A stretch of 64,000 bases of DNA from positions 4,203-68,202 of the forward strand of contig JBMYKD010000009.1 of NCBI GenBank assembly GCA_049595035.1. Direction: 5' to 3'. The notes beneath the pieces are model-generated. The model was not told where the DNA came from, did not search any database, and was given only the letters and a program-made list of their open reading frames with translations. Shown piece after piece: positions 63,301 to 64,000 of this stretch (position 1 is the stretch's first letter; every line of letters begins with the position of its first letter). Both the position numbers and the translations under genes were made by a program. This DNA comes from UBA12202 sp049595035 (GTDB lineage: Bacteria > Pseudomonadota > Alphaproteobacteria > Puniceispirillales > UBA1172).

Positions 63301-63799
63301 CAAAGCGGTAGCACGCCAACTCTATAAACTTATGGCCGTTAAGGATGAGTATGAAGTGGCCAGACTGCTTACAAGTTCTGACTTTATGAGATCTGTTTCT
63401 GATCAGTTCGAAGGTAAGTATCGCGTCGTTCACCATCTTGCTCCACCTTTTTTTAACCGCGTTGATGCTCGCACTGGCCGCCCCAGAAAAATACGCTTTG
63501 GGGGATGGATACGACCAGTTCTCAAAATGCTTGCTTATGGCAAACACCTGCGGGGCAGCTGGGCTGATTTCTTTGGATATACAGCAGAACGACGCATGGA
63601 ACATGCCCTTATGACCGAATATCAGGCCATGATTAGAGTAGTTATGGCAAAATTGAATGAAGCAAATTACAACATTGCCGTTGATCTAGCCGAATTACCA
63701 GATCAGATACGCGGCTTTGGTCCAGTTAAAGAAGATGCTGTTAAATCCACCAAGATCAAAGAAGCTAGCTTATTAGAGAAATTTAATAAATCTATTTAG
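60362..63799 (+). CDS. Fused indolepyruvate:ferredoxin oxidoreductase family protein
   Basis: This 1145-residue single-chain 2-oxoacid oxidoreductase would oxidise aromatic 2-oxo acids (from Trp, Phe or Tyr) to acyl-CoA and CO2 using ThDP and Fe-S clusters. Seen: NTSGYVTGYRGSPLGGLDQQF (Pyr-type domain), CAGCPHNSSTVLPEGARGYAGIGCHWMSQMM (ThDP domain), a ferredoxin-like CEGCGDCGVQSNC followed by CNKDISCLKGFCPSF, and ITGVGGTGVVTLGALLGLA (gamma-like domain). It is the long aerobic form and may use another acceptor than ferredoxin. GGAGG lies 7 nt before the ATG. Its 3' end overlaps the integrase remnant by 25 nt. Confidence 0.93.
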   Translation: MEGEIQFSNAYKGEGNTAPSSAIPPISLNDKYNLSCNSVFLTGTQAIIRLCLIQAERDRMMGLNTSGYVTGYRGSPLGGLDQQFTAARAHLDQAGILFQPALNEDLAATAIWGSQQASIRGEGTKDGVFALWYGKGPGIDRSGDALRHGNLAGSAAKGGVLMLMGDDHFSESSTTCHQSEYALVDVMMPVLNPANIEEIVAYGLHGWAMSRASGLWVGLKCVKDNIESSGSVHLPADQPAPICPNINLPKGGVNIRAADDRHDQERRLHRYKLNAAKAYARANHLDQIIWKGGKRPKIGIISTGKSWMDTQSALALLELDEARAAKLNLATYKVGMVWPLEPQQLKRFALGLDKLIIIEEKRGLIEMQARDILYGHKDAPDIIGKMDEDGDVLFPADGVLDSVLIAHHLAPRLTAYEITRLPFPAHDLRPLDVARTPYFCAGCPHNSSTVLPEGARGYAGIGCHWMSQMMERSSEGFTQMGGEGANWIGEAPFSQRNHIFQNLGDGTYNHSGLMAIRAAIAANVNMTYKILHNDAVAMTGGQMHEGNLSPSQIAAELLAAGISQVKIVTDQPKQFDPTGLPAGVRIYERDEIQSVQSELAKVQGVTALIYVQTCATENRRRRKRGLVADPPRRVMINPDVCEGCGDCGVQSNCVAILPLQTSFGTKRTIDQSACNKDISCLKGFCPSFVTIEGGQLRKPKTFAKFPANLPMPKPLLDLNQPRSILITGVGGTGVVTLGALLGLAAHIEGKGVGLIDMNGLAQKGGAVTTHIRLAADSDQIKAIRIAPGTADLLLGGDLLTSAGHEALGLLKPQAHIIANTYEMMTGDFVRDRNFMLPSEQMHKRLHHAVSAEHCLMVNATEIAQQLLGDTIGANLFLLGVAWQRGLIPLSEEAIMKAIQLNHIAIEFNIAAFGWGRAYAVNPALLDIKNNESQDADIVEDIIKDRASRLIDYQNKAYAKDYEEFMRLVCVVDIDPLKPLTKAVARQLYKLMAVKDEYEVARLLTSSDFMRSVSDQFEGKYRVVHHLAPPFFNRVDARTGRPRKIRFGGWIRPVLKMLAYGKHLRGSWADFFGYTAERRMEHALMTEYQAMIRVVMAKLNEANYNIAVDLAELPDQIRGFGPVKEDAVKSTKIKEASLLEKFNKSI

Positions 63800-64000
63800 G
63801 CGAATAACCTCAGATAGAGTGAAACGCTTACGAGGCAGTTCTTTTACATACCTCAGTTTTACTGGGTCAGAGCGAAGCTTTGCTTCAACAGCAAATCCCA
63901 ACAACGCGGACATAGCAACCCCATAGCGGTTGATACTGGGTGTTGAAAGCCCCCTACTCTTTTCATCATCTAACCAGTCATAGATATGCAGAACGGTGAT
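63775..64000 (-). pseudogene. C-terminally truncated tyrosine recombinase (integrase), runs off the window
   Basis: On the minus strand, this 75-codon open stretch has the core-binding-domain pattern of phage-type integrases: DWLDDEKSRGLSTPSINRYGVAMSALLGFAVEAKL, then LPRKRFTLSEVIRLN, the usual lead-in to the catalytic domain. It stops at 63773-63775 after only a few more residues (FIKFL), so the catalytic Arg, HxxR and Tyr are missing. The truncation point falls in the 3' end of the indolepyruvate oxidoreductase gene, which points to a recombination junction. The N-terminus is beyond position 64000. Confidence 0.75.

Noticed and set aside
1..64000. CRISPR arrays, rRNA genes, intact insertion sequences or transposases
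   Set aside because: No regularly spaced direct repeats, rRNA-like sequence or transposase motifs were seen; the only mobile-element trace is the broken integrase.

Overview
The window reads as a chromosome segment of a moderately AT-rich marine alphaproteobacterium, most like the SAR116 (Puniceispirillum) group. This assignment is inferred from gene order and gene content; no search was run. The supporting signs are the alphaproteobacterial chain argS / SPOR protein / scpA-scpB / tatABC / serS / surE / pcm / nlpD-like / yajC / secDF, the erpA-xth-dgt cluster, the linkage valS / PopZ-type DUF2497 / tolC / pcm-like, and a DmdA-type (dimethylsulfoniopropionate demethylase family) gene.

Region 1 (1-31 kb) is housekeeping. 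It holds uvrA-trmFO on the + strand, then a long minus-strand run for protein export (secDF-yajC, tatABC), cell-division amidase activation (NlpD-like), damage and stress repair (pcm, surE), serine and arginine tRNA charging, chromosome condensation (scpAB), dNTP control (dgt), Fe-S delivery (erpA), DNA repair (xth), branched-chain amino acid synthesis (ilvD), valS, a polar-organiser protein, tolC and a second pcm-like gene, closed by tRNA-Cys. An orphan FbpC/PotA-type ABC ATPase sits between scpB and tatA.

Region 2 (30-47 kb) is more variable. It contains a non-pyrrolysine MttB-family methyltransferase, a DMT exporter, a selenium module (SelD fused to an NDH-like flavoprotein, followed by the tRNA 2-selenouridine synthase), tRNA-Asn, a secreted protein of unknown function, a SixA-like phosphatase, a sulfur amino-acid cluster (cysteine synthase, mercaptopyruvate-type sulfurtransferase, cystathionine beta-lyase), a YnjBCD-type ABC transporter and two membrane proteins I do not recognise.

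Region 3 (47.18-64 kb) looks like a laterally acquired island. On the left is a 3' tRNA fragment followed by about 540 bp of decayed sequence. On the right is a tyrosine-recombinase gene cut off before its catalytic residues, its end overlapping the last island gene. The island has two catabolic modules. The first is a minus-strand operon under a divergent LysR gene: FMN alpha-hydroxyacid dehydrogenase, then a ThDP 2-oxoacid enzyme (4-nt overlap), then a transthyretin/HIUase-like protein with an altered active-site tail, then DmdA. The second is an S51 peptidase, a complete Dpp/Opp-type peptide transporter with fused ATPases, an AsnC/Lrp regulator and a fused indolepyruvate:ferredoxin oxidoreductase.

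The most interesting candidate system is the first module. An alpha-hydroxy-acid oxidase coupled to a ThDP decarboxylase or lyase and to a sulfonium demethylase would suit breakdown of a methylated sulfonium hydroxy acid such as 4-dimethylsulfonio-2-hydroxybutyrate. That substrate is a hypothesis drawn from gene context only.
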